This document shows positions 22,019 through 33,357 of a DNA stretch of 64,000 nucleotides, piece by piece (position 1 is the stretch's first letter; each line of letters starts with the position of its first letter). A model generated the notes under the pieces. That model saw only the letters and a list, made by a program, of their open reading frames with translations, was not told where the DNA came from and did no database searches. The DNA lies in assembly GCA_027596075.1 (NCBI GenBank), contig JADGJC010000009.1, positions 1-64,000 of the forward strand. Direction: 5' to 3'. Source of the DNA: Rhizophlyctis rosea. Lineage: Eukaryota; Chytridiomycota; Chytridiomycetes; Rhizophlyctidales; Rhizophlyctidaceae. A program made the position numbers and the translations under genes.

Positions 22019-24210
22019 GGTTGGGCCTTTGCGTGTCGTTTTGTGGGTAACTGCTCAATGAAGAGGAAGATGAGAAATGGAAAACTCTAGTGTTCTATTG
22101 TTGAAGAGCACAAGCCCTACGCTATCCGTTGTGTATATAAATCAAGAAAAGTGTGGAGTGCAAGGTGTGCGAGTGGGACAGCACGGGTTTCATCTCCGAT
22201 ATGAAAAATCTGAACACTTCCCGTGGGACCCCGACCTGAACCCCCGCCTCACATGCACGCGCATGCTGCGCGTTCCGGCTTATCTTCGCAGACGAGACCC
22301 TGCATGATGACATGCATTCCCTTCACCGGCCCTAATATGAAGGGCGCCAGCATGCACCATCACTGTGATAGTTTCCATACACCATAACATGCCACTATCG
22401 TGCCCCCTTTTCCTATGACGGTAACGACTCAGCAGAGAACATCCCACCTATACTCACAAAATCAATTACAGAACCCTTTTGCCACTGAGTGAAGTTCTGT
22501 GTTTCGCAAAAAGCAACGGACTGGCAAGGTGTTCCAAGCAGTACAGCTGCCTATCGACTTTCACCTGCTCGGAAAACCAGCAGAAGTGCAACCGAAAATG
22601 TCAGTGTCCCTCGCGATATTCGAGGTTTGCCTTTCAGTGTGAAAGAGTTGCGGTTCGAACACGGTACTTGTAAGTTTTTGAAGCAGAGCATGTCTGAGGT
22701 GGTTGTTAGTGGTTGACCAATGACCAAAAATCTTGCACATCGTCCGACAATCCAAGAAGGGACCGACGTGATGCAAAAAATTTGATCCGCCATGTGATGA
22801 CATCATGCGCACAGGCGGAGCGGCAAACCCTGATGATGAAGTCCCAACATGCGGTTGGTTCCGATGCTCCCAGTTCACTCTGCTCCCAGTTACTCGAGTT
22901 GCACTCTTCTCACTCTCACACGCGTGACTCGCGTGGAAAGTCGGCAGACACTCAAAGGTGATCGGGCTGCTCTGTCACGCGATAACCATGTGGCGTAGTA
23001 GTGGTTGACGTAATCAATGACACTTCAATCATTGAGGCTTGAGCCCCTGTGATGAAAATGGAGATAGATTATCTTGGTTATGTGGGACTGATTACGCGCC
23101 TCCAGGTAGAAGACTGCCAGAGAAGCTGTGAAACTTCCGGATATTTGAAGCTCTCGGCGCCTCTTGGACAGGTGGGAACAGAAATGCCCAGATTGAGCAG
23201 TGAAAAAACATGATAAGGAATTACTGCCTTCACAACTCTTGGAAGGTCAGGCCATCTCCCATGCTTAATGATGTGTCCGCGTTTTCGAGAAACTCAACAT
23301 CCAATCATGTATTTGCTCACATTTGGTCCTCCTCGTGACACTTCATAAATTCTTTCGAACAGTCCAGTTTGATTGAGCATGACAGTCTACAGATAGAAGA
23401 GGACTTGACTTCATGGAAGTATTGTCACTTCTTTCAATTGCAAGACTTCCCCCATCCATGGGACACAGCGCTAGCCCATGTTGAATAGCTTTGATTGGGC
23501 TGACATATGTGACAGATCATATTGCCATTGATTAAATGTGTCAACTCAGCTTGTCCAGCTTAGGTAATTTTTTGTACGAACCAGTTGCTAATGCACACCC
23601 ATTAGACTTAACTTGCGGCGCATTTATCTTCCTCTGTAACGATCGATTGACTGTCACAAAGAAGTAGATTGTCCTTCCTGCTCAGAATGGGGACCCTCGC
23701 GTTGATTTTTTGGGAACGCGAGTGAGTCAGATCAGTTTAGTGATCGCGATGCAATGAGCGATTTGGCCCAACCCTATTTTGGACTCGTTCTCGGCCAAAA
23801 TGAGTTCTTTACCACGCAACTTCCCCGTCTTCATCGCAAGCGCCCGACCCAACATCTATAGCACCTTTCCCAAGCTTCTTCCCTGTCGTGACTTCATCTC
23901 TACCTTTGTGAGTATCACGCTCGGGCTGCTCAGAATAGAAGATCACTTTGGGCCACCAGACGTGAACTCGGAGGCTGTAAACAAATGCAACATAAACTGC
24001 CAAGAGTTGGAAAGTTGGGAACACCGAAATCCCAAATCCTTGACCGCAATATTGGTAGCACGTCTTGAACGATGATGTTGCAAGCGGGGGGAGTTTGGCT
24101 CTGCGATTCATGGAATAAAGATTGCTCCGCGGAATGCCCACTATTGAGAAATTGCCTAGCGAAACTCACATACTCCCCTTTCACGGCACTTCAGGGACCA
24201 TATCGGCACG
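22019..24210. other. 2.2-kb stretch without recognised gene
   Basis: Both strands contain only short frames. A minus-strand frame at 23809-24141 includes one hydrophobic stretch (FQLLAVYVAFVY) but has no family match and no convincing exon partners. The right end is the likely CMC1 promoter. I see no tRNA, repeat array or mobile-element protein. Confidence 0.4.
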
Positions 24211-24613
24211 ATGTCAGTATTGATTGTCCTAACAAATAAGGAGGAGGTACGTTTTCCATACCATCTTATCAAACATTATATCATCCTTCTCATCCTTTTC
24301 ACCAAGGAACACGTCCTCCAAAAACTCAAAAAAGAAGCACGCGCCCAATGCGCAGACATTATTAAAGGTACCCATCCTCACCACCCTGTCCCCGACCCAC
24401 CCCACCCAAACTCACCTCCCATCAGAATTCGTAGAATGCTCAAAAGTCGGCACAGTCCGCGTCTGGTTCGCATGCCAAGGCCTCAACAAACAAATGAACA
24501 AATGTCTATCACAGTACACGACGCAGGAGATGATGGATCAAAGGGTGGAGGAGGCGTTGAAGGAGAAGATTTTGTGGCGGAAGGAGGAGAGGGCTAGGAT
24601 GGGGGCGACGTAG
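24211..24613 (+). CDS. CMC1: CMC1-like COX assembly protein, twin CX9C
   Basis: Three exons (24211-24246, 24307-24367, 24426-24613) encode 94 aa. The core has two CX9C motifs, CADIIKEFVEC and CQGLNKQMNKC, forming the helical hairpin of the CHCH family. It continues with the conserved family tail (CLSQYTTQEMMDQR ... KILWRKEE). Cmc1 proteins enter the mitochondrial intermembrane space by the Mia40 disulfide relay and stabilise Cox1 during cytochrome c oxidase assembly. The length matches the family. The first 12-codon exon is the least certain part; the family N-terminus is variable. Confidence 0.88.
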
Positions 24614-24960
24614 AGGGGTGGGAGGTTGTGGTGGTGGGTGGGTGGGTGGAGCGGAGCGGGAAGGAATTGCATTTGTATAATTTCATTTGTAAATAGATAG
24701 ATAGATTTCATTGTGCACATCCGTTTGATAGTCACATCTGTGAAGGGCGGATACGATACTGATCATGTGCGTGAGGAAGGTTCGGCCGGTGGGGACTTCG
24801 AGCGTCTATGTTTGGATCAACATTGCATTCTTGTTTTGGTGTCTCAATGAACCCGCCCTTCGCATGCTTGATTCGGCATCTCCTCCATTTTGCGTGACAA
24901 TAAAGACACAAGACACATGATGATGATGAACGACATCGCGGCGCAAATTGTATATATGTA
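24614..24960. other. convergent 3' region between CMC1 and HET gene
   Basis: This short spacer lies between two tail-to-tail genes. It is G-rich near 24620-24660 and otherwise without features. Confidence 0.4.
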
Positions 24961-27074
24961 TTATGACAACGTTTCAAGAGTTGCAACCCCCTCCAGCGTG
25001 CTTTGCCGGAAGTGCCACAAATGCCCTACAATGTTTCTGCTGACTCCTCCCAATTTGTCAATCAAGATACAGGTGTAGACTTTTAGCGGACTTTTCTCGT
25101 CCGCCAATACCAGGACTGCCGTTGAGTCGGCAACGTTCTGCGCACTACCTGTCAAAAAGATCGAAAATCCAGCTTCATCAATTCTATAAGCCATGTGAGC
25201 CAAATAACCCAGCCGCTTCCAACGACTACCCTCCCGACTCTGTTGATCAGCGATGCAGTTCCCCACCCATGGTGCATAAGATGCAGCAAATTGTGTCCCT
25301 GCCTCACTCCGGCAAATCGTGTCAATGAACTCCTTTACATCAACTGGCTCCGTCCCAACAGGTTTTGTCACGATGTCCGATTGACGAAGCAATTTGTCAA
25401 ATGTCCAGGTGGAAACCTGTAAACCTTCGGGAAGGACTCTGGTGATGCGCATCCGTCTGCCACGTGGCCAGATGGGTTGTACGTCGTATCCAATTTCTGG
25501 GACCGAATGCAGACCGCTGTGCGGGGATGGAAGGCAGGATGTAACGTAAAGGCCTCTAGTTGGAGCTGTTTGGGCCACTTTTTCGGCGAGTTGGGTCCAC
25601 GCTTTCGCAACCTCGTAATCCTGTGTGTGAACGTTTGCGTTTGTCTGAGATCGAAAGCCCTACATCAGGAATCGACGGTTGTGGCAACATCAACCCAAAC
25701 CTACCTGATTCTTCTCATCTCCATATTGCGCGTGCATCTCAATCCCAATCAAGTTTGCTAATGAATAGACGAGGTCGACACGATGGTATGCATCGCGTCC
25801 TTGCATTAATGCACTGACATTTTGCGCCGGATCGAGATTGAAGACGCAAGCACGAATGGCACGGTAAGAGTAAGCGGTCCAGAAGATGTCCTCGCGAGTG
25901 ATGGGTGGTGCGTCTGGCGGAGGTGTGCTGAGGCCGACCGATTCTTTCAGGAGGGTATGAATGATCTCAAACATCGGAACTCGTTGAAGCCCGAGGATGG
26001 AGCGATAGTTTTGGGTCCCATTAGGCGAGGATGGGTGTGGGGAAGGAGATGGGATGTCCCCGTCCTGTAACAAGAATCTGGTAAACTTGTAATCGCCATC
26101 TGTAATCACCAGATCCATATTTTTACCTCACCGCTGTCAGAGTAGACCAGAAACACATCTCTCGCAATGCCCAACTCCTGCACAGTCCACGCACGCTTGA
26201 ACCACTTTTCCACAATCAACTTATTGAATGCCTCCCTTGGGCTCTTTGGCACCGGCTTCATCTCCGGAACGGCGATGGTGACATGAGCACTGGAATAATT
26301 CCTATACATAGTTTTGACATATGGCTCCTTATGCGAATTGCAGCATTGCGGCACGGAGAACGCGTCCATCCATACTCTATCCCCCAGGAACGCAAGAAAC
26401 TTCCTAACCATTCTCTCCCCAATCCACCATCCTCCGCACACATCGGTGCGGGAAAACGAGTCAGGGTCACGGTAATGAGTCCAGGGTGAATTGGCTTCGG
26501 ATGGCATGACGAGGGATGGATGGCGCCATACGTGGCTGATGGCGATGTCGTATTGTGGGGTTTCATCGTATAGGGAGATCAGAGCTTCATTTTGATGGGA
26601 GCCTATTGTGCCGTCGTCTAGCATGTCGAGCACCAGACGGATAGTGGTGTGAAAAATGGTTTGGAGCTTCGCAGGTGTGGGGGAGTCCTTGACTGGGGGT
26701 AGGTTGCACAGCATCATGATGATGGGGTACTCGTTTAGGCGGGTGCCGCTCTGTCGGTATTGTTCGCTCGGAGCGGTACTTGAAATGAGGTTTGAAGTTC
26801 GGAGGAAGGCATCTTCACAATCTTCTAGGGTCTGGCGCCCGCTTTGAGGCTGAGTTGTGATGGAGAAGTGACTCCGTGTCAATGATAGGTGTTGCAGCAG
26901 AGCCTGATTGTACCTAGGCCATAAGTACACGACAATTGGGACGTCACCTGATACGATGCGTTGAATCGTCTCCATGCAGTAACCACCTTCCGCAAGAACT
27001 GCGGATGCGATGGAGGGGCATTTTTCTGAGAGGCTGTATTTGATCGTAGCTTGGGGGATGATCCCCTCATACAA
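24961..27074 (-). CDS. HET-domain protein
   Basis: Three phase-consistent exons on the minus strand (27074-26127, 26064-25705, 25620-24961) encode 655 aa. A HET domain (PF06985 type) spans about residues 175-312. It has the hallmark AISHVW, then VWMDAFSVPQ in place of the common LWIDALCINQ, then YSSAHVTIAVPE and KWFKRAWTVQELGIA. HET domains trigger cell death or incompatibility reactions in filamentous ascomycetes and are related to TIR-like folds. The N-terminal 170 and C-terminal 340 residues match no family I recognise, and there are no NACHT, WD or ankyrin repeats. The role here could be non-self recognition or antiviral/abortive defence, by inference only. The domain is common in Pezizomycotina and is unusual in a zoosporic lineage. 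Confidence 0.85.
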
Positions 27075-27497
27075 GCGCTTAACATTGTGGTGCTGTCAAA
27101 CTTTTCCTGCTATTGTGCAGCCGGCGATTGTTGTTTCCCTTTATATAGGTACCCGTCAACGTTCCGGGAAAGCTGCCTCCCAACAACCCGCCCCACCCTT
27201 TTTCAGCCATCTTCTAATCCCTTTTTGCCGTGCGACGCTGCTGTGCAACGATGCCCATTGGACCCTGGCGACGTCCGCCAGCCGTCGGGCCTGTGTTACG
27301 TGCAGCGGGTGATACAGAGCACGCTGAGCCACGGAAGCCTGAAGCAACCTTCAGACCTTCCCAACTTTCCCAACCCCTCTGCCTGCCAGCCGCTTTCCAC
27401 GATCTTGTTCCTAACTCGCTGGAGATTTTGACAACGCGGATTATGTCTTCTTCTTGAGAGTCAAACTCCAACCGTGATCATATCAACCTGGGACGCC
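27075..27497. promoter_or_regulatory. divergent promoter region (HET gene / homocysteine methyltransferase)
   Basis: 423 bp separate the two head-to-head start codons. There is no coding content. A TATATAGG-like motif lies near 27143 in plus orientation and could serve either gene. Confidence 0.4.
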
Positions 27498-28769
27498 ATG
27501 ATATTAGCATCTGTATGCCAACAAATGAAATCTAATTCTACGCCAAGGTACCCTTCTGGCCTTCCCCGTCCGGTCGCCATCATCGACGGTGGGCTAGCCA
27601 CAGAACTCGAGGACGTCCATGGGAAAGACCTATCAAGCCCCGTATGGAGCGCTTCGTAAGTCGTTCCGCCTTGGGTGTTTGATTACCATAAGCTCATAGT
27701 TGTAGAGTTCTACAAGACGATCCCGACGCCATTAAAGCTGTTCACCGTGCATATTTGGACGCTGGTGCTGGTAAGGCTGACAACATCGGAAGAGCCGCGC
27801 AATGAACCTCACAACATTCCGGATTTATCAACACGCTTCCTGTGTGCACGTGCAGATGTCATCCTCACTGCATCTTATCAAGCTTCATTGCCCGGGTTCT
27901 TGAAAACGGGTTTGGCAGAAGACGAAGCAAAGATGTTGATGCGAAGAAGTACTTCCCTCGCCTTGCAAGCACGAGCCGAATTTCTAGCATCTCCAGCCGG
28001 ACGGACGCGAAGGAATACAGATCGTTTCGTTCCTTTAGTTGCCATTTCTTTAGGAAGTTATGGTGCTTTCCGGTGTGATGGATCTGAGTAGGTCATTGCA
28101 AACCATGCTCTTTCATCAACGACGGACTAATGCGATTATCGGCAACGTCATAGAGGCACTGGCGAATACGAAGATGCCTCAGACACAACCATTTACACCT
28201 ACCACTTAGACCACCTGCAAATTCTTGACGACCCCAAATCGCGTGATAACATCAACCTTCTCATTTTCGAAACTATCCCTACTCTGCGTGAGGCAACAAT
28301 AATCTCCCAACTCCTGAGCGACCATCCCACCATCTTTCCTAATACCCTCGTTTGGATCTCCTTCCGTGGAAAAGAAGACGCTCTAACCGGTCATGGCGAG
28401 CCAATCGGTGACTGCGTTCAAGCCGTATTGCTCAATCCTCGCATTACCGGTGTTGGGATCAACTGCACCCGCCCGCAATTTATAACACCTCTACTGGAAT
28501 CTATGCGGAGAAAGATGGAGGACATGGGAGTTTGGGGCACAAAGGATTTGTTTTGCTATCCTAATAGTGGGGAGACATGGGATGATGTTGGGAGATGCTG
28601 GATTAGGACTAAAGGAGAGGGGGATGTTGGTTTGGAGGTTTGGGCTGAGGAATGGGTTAAGCTTGGTGTGAGCGCTGTTGGAGGTTGTTGTAGAACATCA
28701 GCAAAGGATATTGAGCGACTGGCTAGGGCATTCGGAGTATTGGACCATCGAGCCTACCGAAGTCAATAG
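27498..28769 (+). CDS. homocysteine S-methyltransferase (SAM4/MHT1 type)
   Basis: The enzyme transfers a methyl group from S-methylmethionine or S-adenosylmethionine to homocysteine to make methionine. Exons 27498-27655, 27706-27770, 27856-28087 and 28154-28769 encode 356 aa, close to the family's usual 320-350. Visible family motifs are IIDGGLATELE at the N-terminus, LDAGADVILTASYQAS, LIFETIPTLREA and WISFRGKED. The zinc-binding cysteines are in GVGINCT and GGCCRTS near the C-terminus. Translation could start at 27498 or at the in-frame ATG at 27525. The first intron is only 50 bp, the shortest accepted in the window. Confidence 0.92.
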
Positions 28770-29186
28770 ACATGAACTGGACAAAGAGTGTTGGCGAACT
28801 AATGTGACTGACTGGGCAGTAACAACTGGCATCCAAACGCATCATCTACAAAGTGTGCTATATTGGAGACGACTGAGACGCCGGCCAATACTTGAAACTG
28901 TGATCTTGTTTCACCTAAGCATGTGTCGCAAACATATTGTTTGTTACTTTTCACCTCTACTGCTAGTAAATGGCCTAGATGTGCAAAGTCATATCCATCT
29001 GCAATCAAGTGGCCCCTGTCACTGAAATAGCGATAGATAGAATGTTTCACAAAGAGAACATAATTGATAAAACGTCAAAACTGCAGCATCATGATACAAA
29101 ACTATTTACAACACTTATTTACAAATACTCTTACATCCAAAAGGTATTGCCCAACTTTCGAGCCGTGCTAGGTTTCCTTGGCTCGC
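28770..29186. other. convergent 3' region between methyltransferase and stress-protein genes
   Basis: Tail-to-tail spacer of 417 bp. It is A/T-richer than its surroundings, with AATAAA-like strings but no coding or RNA gene signal. Confidence 0.4.
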
Positions 29187-30076
29187 CTACTCATCCGTAT
29201 GCTCCGTATCCTTCACAACCATGATTGGGCATTTGAGGTGTTGTATGCAGTAATCCGAAACAGATCCTAGTGCCCATCTGCGAGAGTAGGATGATTGGGA
29301 CGTTACCTTCAATCAAGCAAGAAGTTTGTACATACCGTTTCAGTGCCCCCAATTCGCGTGAACCCAACACAAGCAGATTTAGATCCGGATGTGTTTCATT
29401 TACGTACTACAATCGGAGGGTTGACATCAGATGCGTCCAGCTATCTGCATCAATGCTTACTCATCTTACCTCTTCGATCAGAGGTCCGGTCTCGCCCTCA
29501 CCTTCTACCTCCACAAACTCATAGTTCACCTGTGAACACCGCATGGCACGAAATGAATGTCAAATCAAAGAGCATAGACCCAGCCTGACTTGTCGCAATA
29601 GTCTCAAATGTTTACCTGCCCAGCATAATTCTTCGAAAAGTACTCCTTGCACTCCGCCACGTCCTTCTCCGCCGTCGACTGGATTTCCATGTTGTACGCC
29701 TTTTCAAGGTGGTCCCTATTTTGGCGTGGAGCGTTCGGTGTGTTATTGTGACACGTCTCGAACAGTAACTGCTCGTAGCATCCCGGCACTCAAAAGAATA
29801 CTATCACTCACAAATACGGCAGCGCCCTCTTCGGGTTCAACGCCACAAAATAGACAATGAACAGCTTGTATTCACATTTCAGACGGAGGCAGAGGTCTAC
29901 GGCGTGCTGTAGGGCTTTGTATGATGATGGGCTGTTGTTGGCTGCCACCATGACCTTGTAGCTGGATTCACGGGATGAGAGTGTCAGTGGAGGCTTGGTA
30001 CGCTTATTGGAAGGGTTCAAACATACGTGGAGGTCAAAGGCGGGCTGAGGGGGGCCGGGGCTGGTGTTGCGGACAT
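29187..30076 (-). CDS. universal stress protein (UspA family)
   Basis: Six exons on the minus strand (30076-30027, 29961-29812, 29715-29616, 29529-29470, 29406-29336, 29277-29187) encode 173 aa. The fold is the alpha/beta Usp domain: it begins with YKVMVAANNSPSSYKALQHA, ends with the ATP-binding signature GSRELGALKR...LGSVSDYC, and closes with the strand CPIMVVKDTEHTDE. Usp proteins bind ATP or AMP and are induced by stress; the partner is unknown. The start is inferred from an ATG whose 50-nt exon splices in phase to the conserved YKVMVA. The gene is unusually intron-rich, with five introns in 522 coding bases. Confidence 0.9.
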
Positions 30077-30513
30077 TGGGAGTGTTGGAGGGAGGTTACG
30101 CGTACTTTGGGGGATGTGAGTGTTGCTGAGAGATGGACTGAAGACTTGAAAGCGCCAGGTGCAGAAACGCCGTGAGGATGTAGGATACTGGGTTGGACGA
30201 ACACAGACACGGCAAAGCTAATGACGGTGAGATGTTTTAGGAGGTGTGTGTGGGAAAGAAGCTGCAAGACCAGGCCAGAGCGTGACGTGTGGTGTTATTT
30301 TTGAGACCAGGCCGGAAGGATTCGGTTCCAACAGAATTTTGCGGCACATGCCGCACACGTGGCGCAGTCAAGTTCTTCCATAATCGAATCTTCATTTATT
30401 TGTTTACAAATAACTCAAATACCATCGAACTTCTACAAATTGTGAGCTTTCCGTACACTCCCTCTACATCTTGCCATTCTATTCCGCTGGCTGTGGCCTA
30501 CCCCAAAGCAATC
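30077..30513. promoter_or_regulatory. divergent promoter region (stress protein / cytochrome b561)
   Basis: 437 bp separate head-to-head start codons. The sequence contains a short palindromic stretch GCGGCACATGCCGC near 30341-30354, a candidate binding site by symmetry alone. No coding content is recognised. Confidence 0.4.
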
Positions 30514-31202
30514 ATGTTGCCCCTCCGGTCTTTGGTCCGCGCCGCCCTTTATCTATATTCTACGGTCGTGCTCCTCACGGTCTTTCGGCGCGAATGGTCC
30601 CTTTTCACCCTGCACCCCATATCCATGGTCCTCTTCCTGGTCCTGGGCGTTGAAGGCGTTCTGAGCTTCCTCCCAAAAAATGTGACTGTTGCCGGGTGGG
30701 TACGGAAACAGCAATTCGATGCTCACCGAATCTTTCTGTATGGGGCCATTGGGGCCGTCTCTTTGGGCTATGTTGGTGGGTAACTCTGCATTCAAATGCA
30801 TGTTATGTCAATCAGCCGCAACTGAACGGGCTTCTCCTTTTTTCAGTCATATACATAGTCAAAGAAAACATGGGTAGACCCCACCTCGCAACACGTCATG
30901 GATTGGCAGGATGCACGACAGCAGTCATCTCCTCCATCCAAGCTATCGTCGGAATGTCCTTCAAGAACTTACCTGTTGAAGCACGGAAGGTGCATCGGTG
31001 GGTCGGGCTTGCAACAATGGCTGGTGTTGCCTTGACCTCATCACTCGTATTGGGTCCTTGGATGCAAAGAGATGCCCATCTATGGCCTTCGTGGTGGACA
31101 TGGATCCCAAATTCATGTCTGGCAATCATCGTTTCTGGCCTGGTGGGGAACTACATGCAGGTCAGGTGGACAAGTGTCGCGCCTAGACCTGTTGCTCGGT
31201 GA
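30514..31202 (+). CDS. cytochrome b561-domain protein
   Basis: Two exons (30514-30775 and 30847-31202) encode 205 aa with six hydrophobic segments. The four heme-ligand histidines expected for a b561 core are present in order: LHPISM, DAHRIF, TRHGLAG and KVHRWVG. These hold two b-type hemes on either side of the membrane. Such proteins (CYB561D2-like) carry electrons from ascorbate or other cytosolic donors across vesicle or plasma membranes, often for ferric reduction. There is no DOMON domain, so this is the short, stand-alone form. The start at 30514 gives a full first helix after a short basic leader. Confidence 0.9.
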
Positions 31203-31466
31203 TAGTCGCAGTGATTAATCTAGGCATTGAATGCATAGAGTAAGGCATATTCCACGCCTAGTTTGTATATAGAAGTAAATCTTAGAGTAGAAGTCTTGCC
31301 GACTCAATGTATATTTATCATCTGTTTGGTCGTGTATCACCAAAATCTCCTGCTTGAATTGCTATCAATGGATGCTAAAGATAATTTATTACATACGGAC
31401 CACCAGCCCCGGTCCTTCTATATACCACTATATATACACAGTCTAAGCCTACCTTCCCTACCTACA
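31203..31466. other. convergent spacer
   Basis: A 264-bp tail-to-tail spacer that contains several TATATA-like strings near 31421-31440 and no coding region. Confidence 0.4.
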
Positions 31467-32900
31467 TCACACAGCATCCCCAAACGTCCACTCCGTCTCA
31501 GCATACATAACCCACTTTCTCAAACAACTAGCCGAATCCCTATCAAAATTCCTCTCTCCCCTACACTTACATGTCTCCTTCAGTGCCCCCACATGGTCCA
31601 CACAATGAGCCACAGCCTCGTGCTTGTACCCGATATCATTGAAGAAGTGGATTTGGCTTTTGTTGAGCCCAAGGACAGATGCGAGGGCGAGGGTGTGAAT
31701 TGGAGCATCACCCCAACGTTCGTAGTAGAATCCACCGGCGCGATCAAGGTGGTTGAAGTAGGAGAGGTAGGCGGGGTTGTCCCAGAGGTCTCGGCGAGCA
31801 ATTTCGAAGTTGCTCCTGTTGTTGGGAGGATGGAGTCGGAGGTTGATGTTAGAAGGCTGGCGTTTTGTTTGTGGAGATGGCACAAACACCACTCATTTTC
31901 CCAAAAAAAAAATGCTCTCGAATGCCTTTCTGAACACTCACCAAAAATGACACCCATTGTATCCCCCATGTTCATCCGCAAAGAACTTCAGCAACCTAGT
32001 CTGGTTCCGTCGAATACCCATTATCTCCACATACTCCTTTGTAGTTTGCCATAGACTAGGAATCGTCTCCGGCACCTCCAACAGATTGATGGTAAATCCG
32101 TACTTTTTGTTATTCTGTTCCATGTATACGAATGGGTCGTATAGGATTGTGCAGAAGAAGGATACACCTGGTTCGATCCGCCAGTACCAGTCGTATTTGC
32201 GGACTGGAAAGGATTGGGGGTGTTAGCAGGGATTGGGGAGAGGCTTTCGCGGAGAGCAGGGAAATGGGGGGCAGTTACCTAATGGATGTCGAAAGAAGAA
32301 CCCAGAATAAAATCTACACATATGCCTATACGATAAACTCCCACCATAAATAACACCCCCCTTCTCCATCTTCTCCATACATTCCTCCGCCTTGCCCTGA
32401 TTAATCCACCCAGGGTACCGCCATTCCTCCCGCCCAACTTCCCCAAACTCCACCTTCCCACTAGTCACATTCCTTACCGCTTCCCGGAACTTAAACGAAA
32501 ACGGTACATTATTCAAAAACACATACGGGTATCGGTACCGACTATTAAACGATTCCTCAAATTGGCGGAGCGTCTCGACTATTGCTTCCAGGTCGGAGTT
32601 CCGACAAAGGATTACGAAAGCGGCATTTGCACGAAGTGCCGGGTCTGTGGTGGGGATTTCGACGGGGACTAACGGGTCATTTGAGACGACTTCTGTTAGT
32701 TGGATGCGGGGGTCGGGTTTGAAGGGGCGGGGTTTCTTTGGGTATGCGGGGCCGTAGGGGTCGTTGGGGCCGTATTCGCCTGTTGAGTAAAGGGGCTTGG
32801 AGCGGAATGAGCGGCCTAGGAGGAGGAGCCAGAGGAAGCCGCTTAGGAGGATGAAGGTGCGGCTTTTGAAGAGTTTTAGTCCGACCTTTGAAAAAGTCAT
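31467..32900 (-). CDS. GT15 alpha-1,2-mannosyltransferase (KRE2/MNT1 family)
   Basis: Three exons on the minus strand (32900-32279, 32203-31942, 31815-31467) encode 410 aa, the usual length for glycosyltransferase family 15. It is a type II Golgi membrane protein: a short cytosolic tail, then one anchor (FILLSGFLWLLLLG, about residues 16-30), then the luminal catalytic domain. Family motifs include AAFVILCRNSDLEAI, YPYVFLNNVPFS, YDWYWRIEPGVSFFC and SNFEIARRDLWDNPAYLSYF, with FYYERWGDAPIHTLA near the end. The enzyme adds alpha-1,2-mannose to O-linked and N-linked glycans of cell-wall and secreted proteins. It lies next to CDK20 and close to PIG-T, another secretory-pathway gene. Confidence 0.95.
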
Positions 32901-33357
32901 TTTGTGGGGCTTTGCGACGGACTGTTTTGTGCAGTCATGAGTAGAGAGTGTTCTTTGAACGCAGACCCATTGTTTTTCGCACTTTGGAGTTAGCAGCAGA
33001 TGGTAATGCTCATGGAGGGGTGAAAAAAGCGGCAAGGGGACACCTTTCCCTTTGCGATGTGGGACAAACCAAGTAAACCACTTTCCCTACTGGTGGCACA
33101 GGCAGCACCACCACAGCGCGGACGCCACATTTGCCAGGTTCGGACCCGCCTGTCGTGTCCAGCTTCAGGTCCAGCTTTCAACTTCTGCTCCCAGAGATCT
33201 CTTCCGCCGAAACACGGCTCATCGACAGCAGGTACTGCCTTATCACCCATTCACGTGCCCTTTGTATTCTCTATTTTAACATACTGAGTCCTGCCTCCCC
33301 CGCATCCACAGCAAATCCATGACGGTGACGTCCCTGACTCTATGTGCAGGCGGCAAC
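32901..33357. promoter_or_regulatory. divergent promoter region (GT15 / CDK20)
   Basis: 457 bp between head-to-head starts, with no coding content that can be supported. Probably it holds both promoters. Confidence 0.4.

Noticed and set aside
22190..22300. Possible tRNA near CCTGAACCCCCGCC
   Set aside because: A T-arm-like string is present but no acceptor or anticodon stems can be drawn.
16198..24210. CRISPR array or prokaryotic-type mobile system
   Set aside because: No regular spacer-repeat structure exists and the sequence is clearly eukaryotic with spliceosomal introns on both sides.
26100..26126. 27-nt intron in the HET gene
   Set aside because: A GT-AG pair 27 nt apart exists, but splicing there leads to an early stop. 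The 62-nt intron at 26065-26126 restores the frame and has a normal length.
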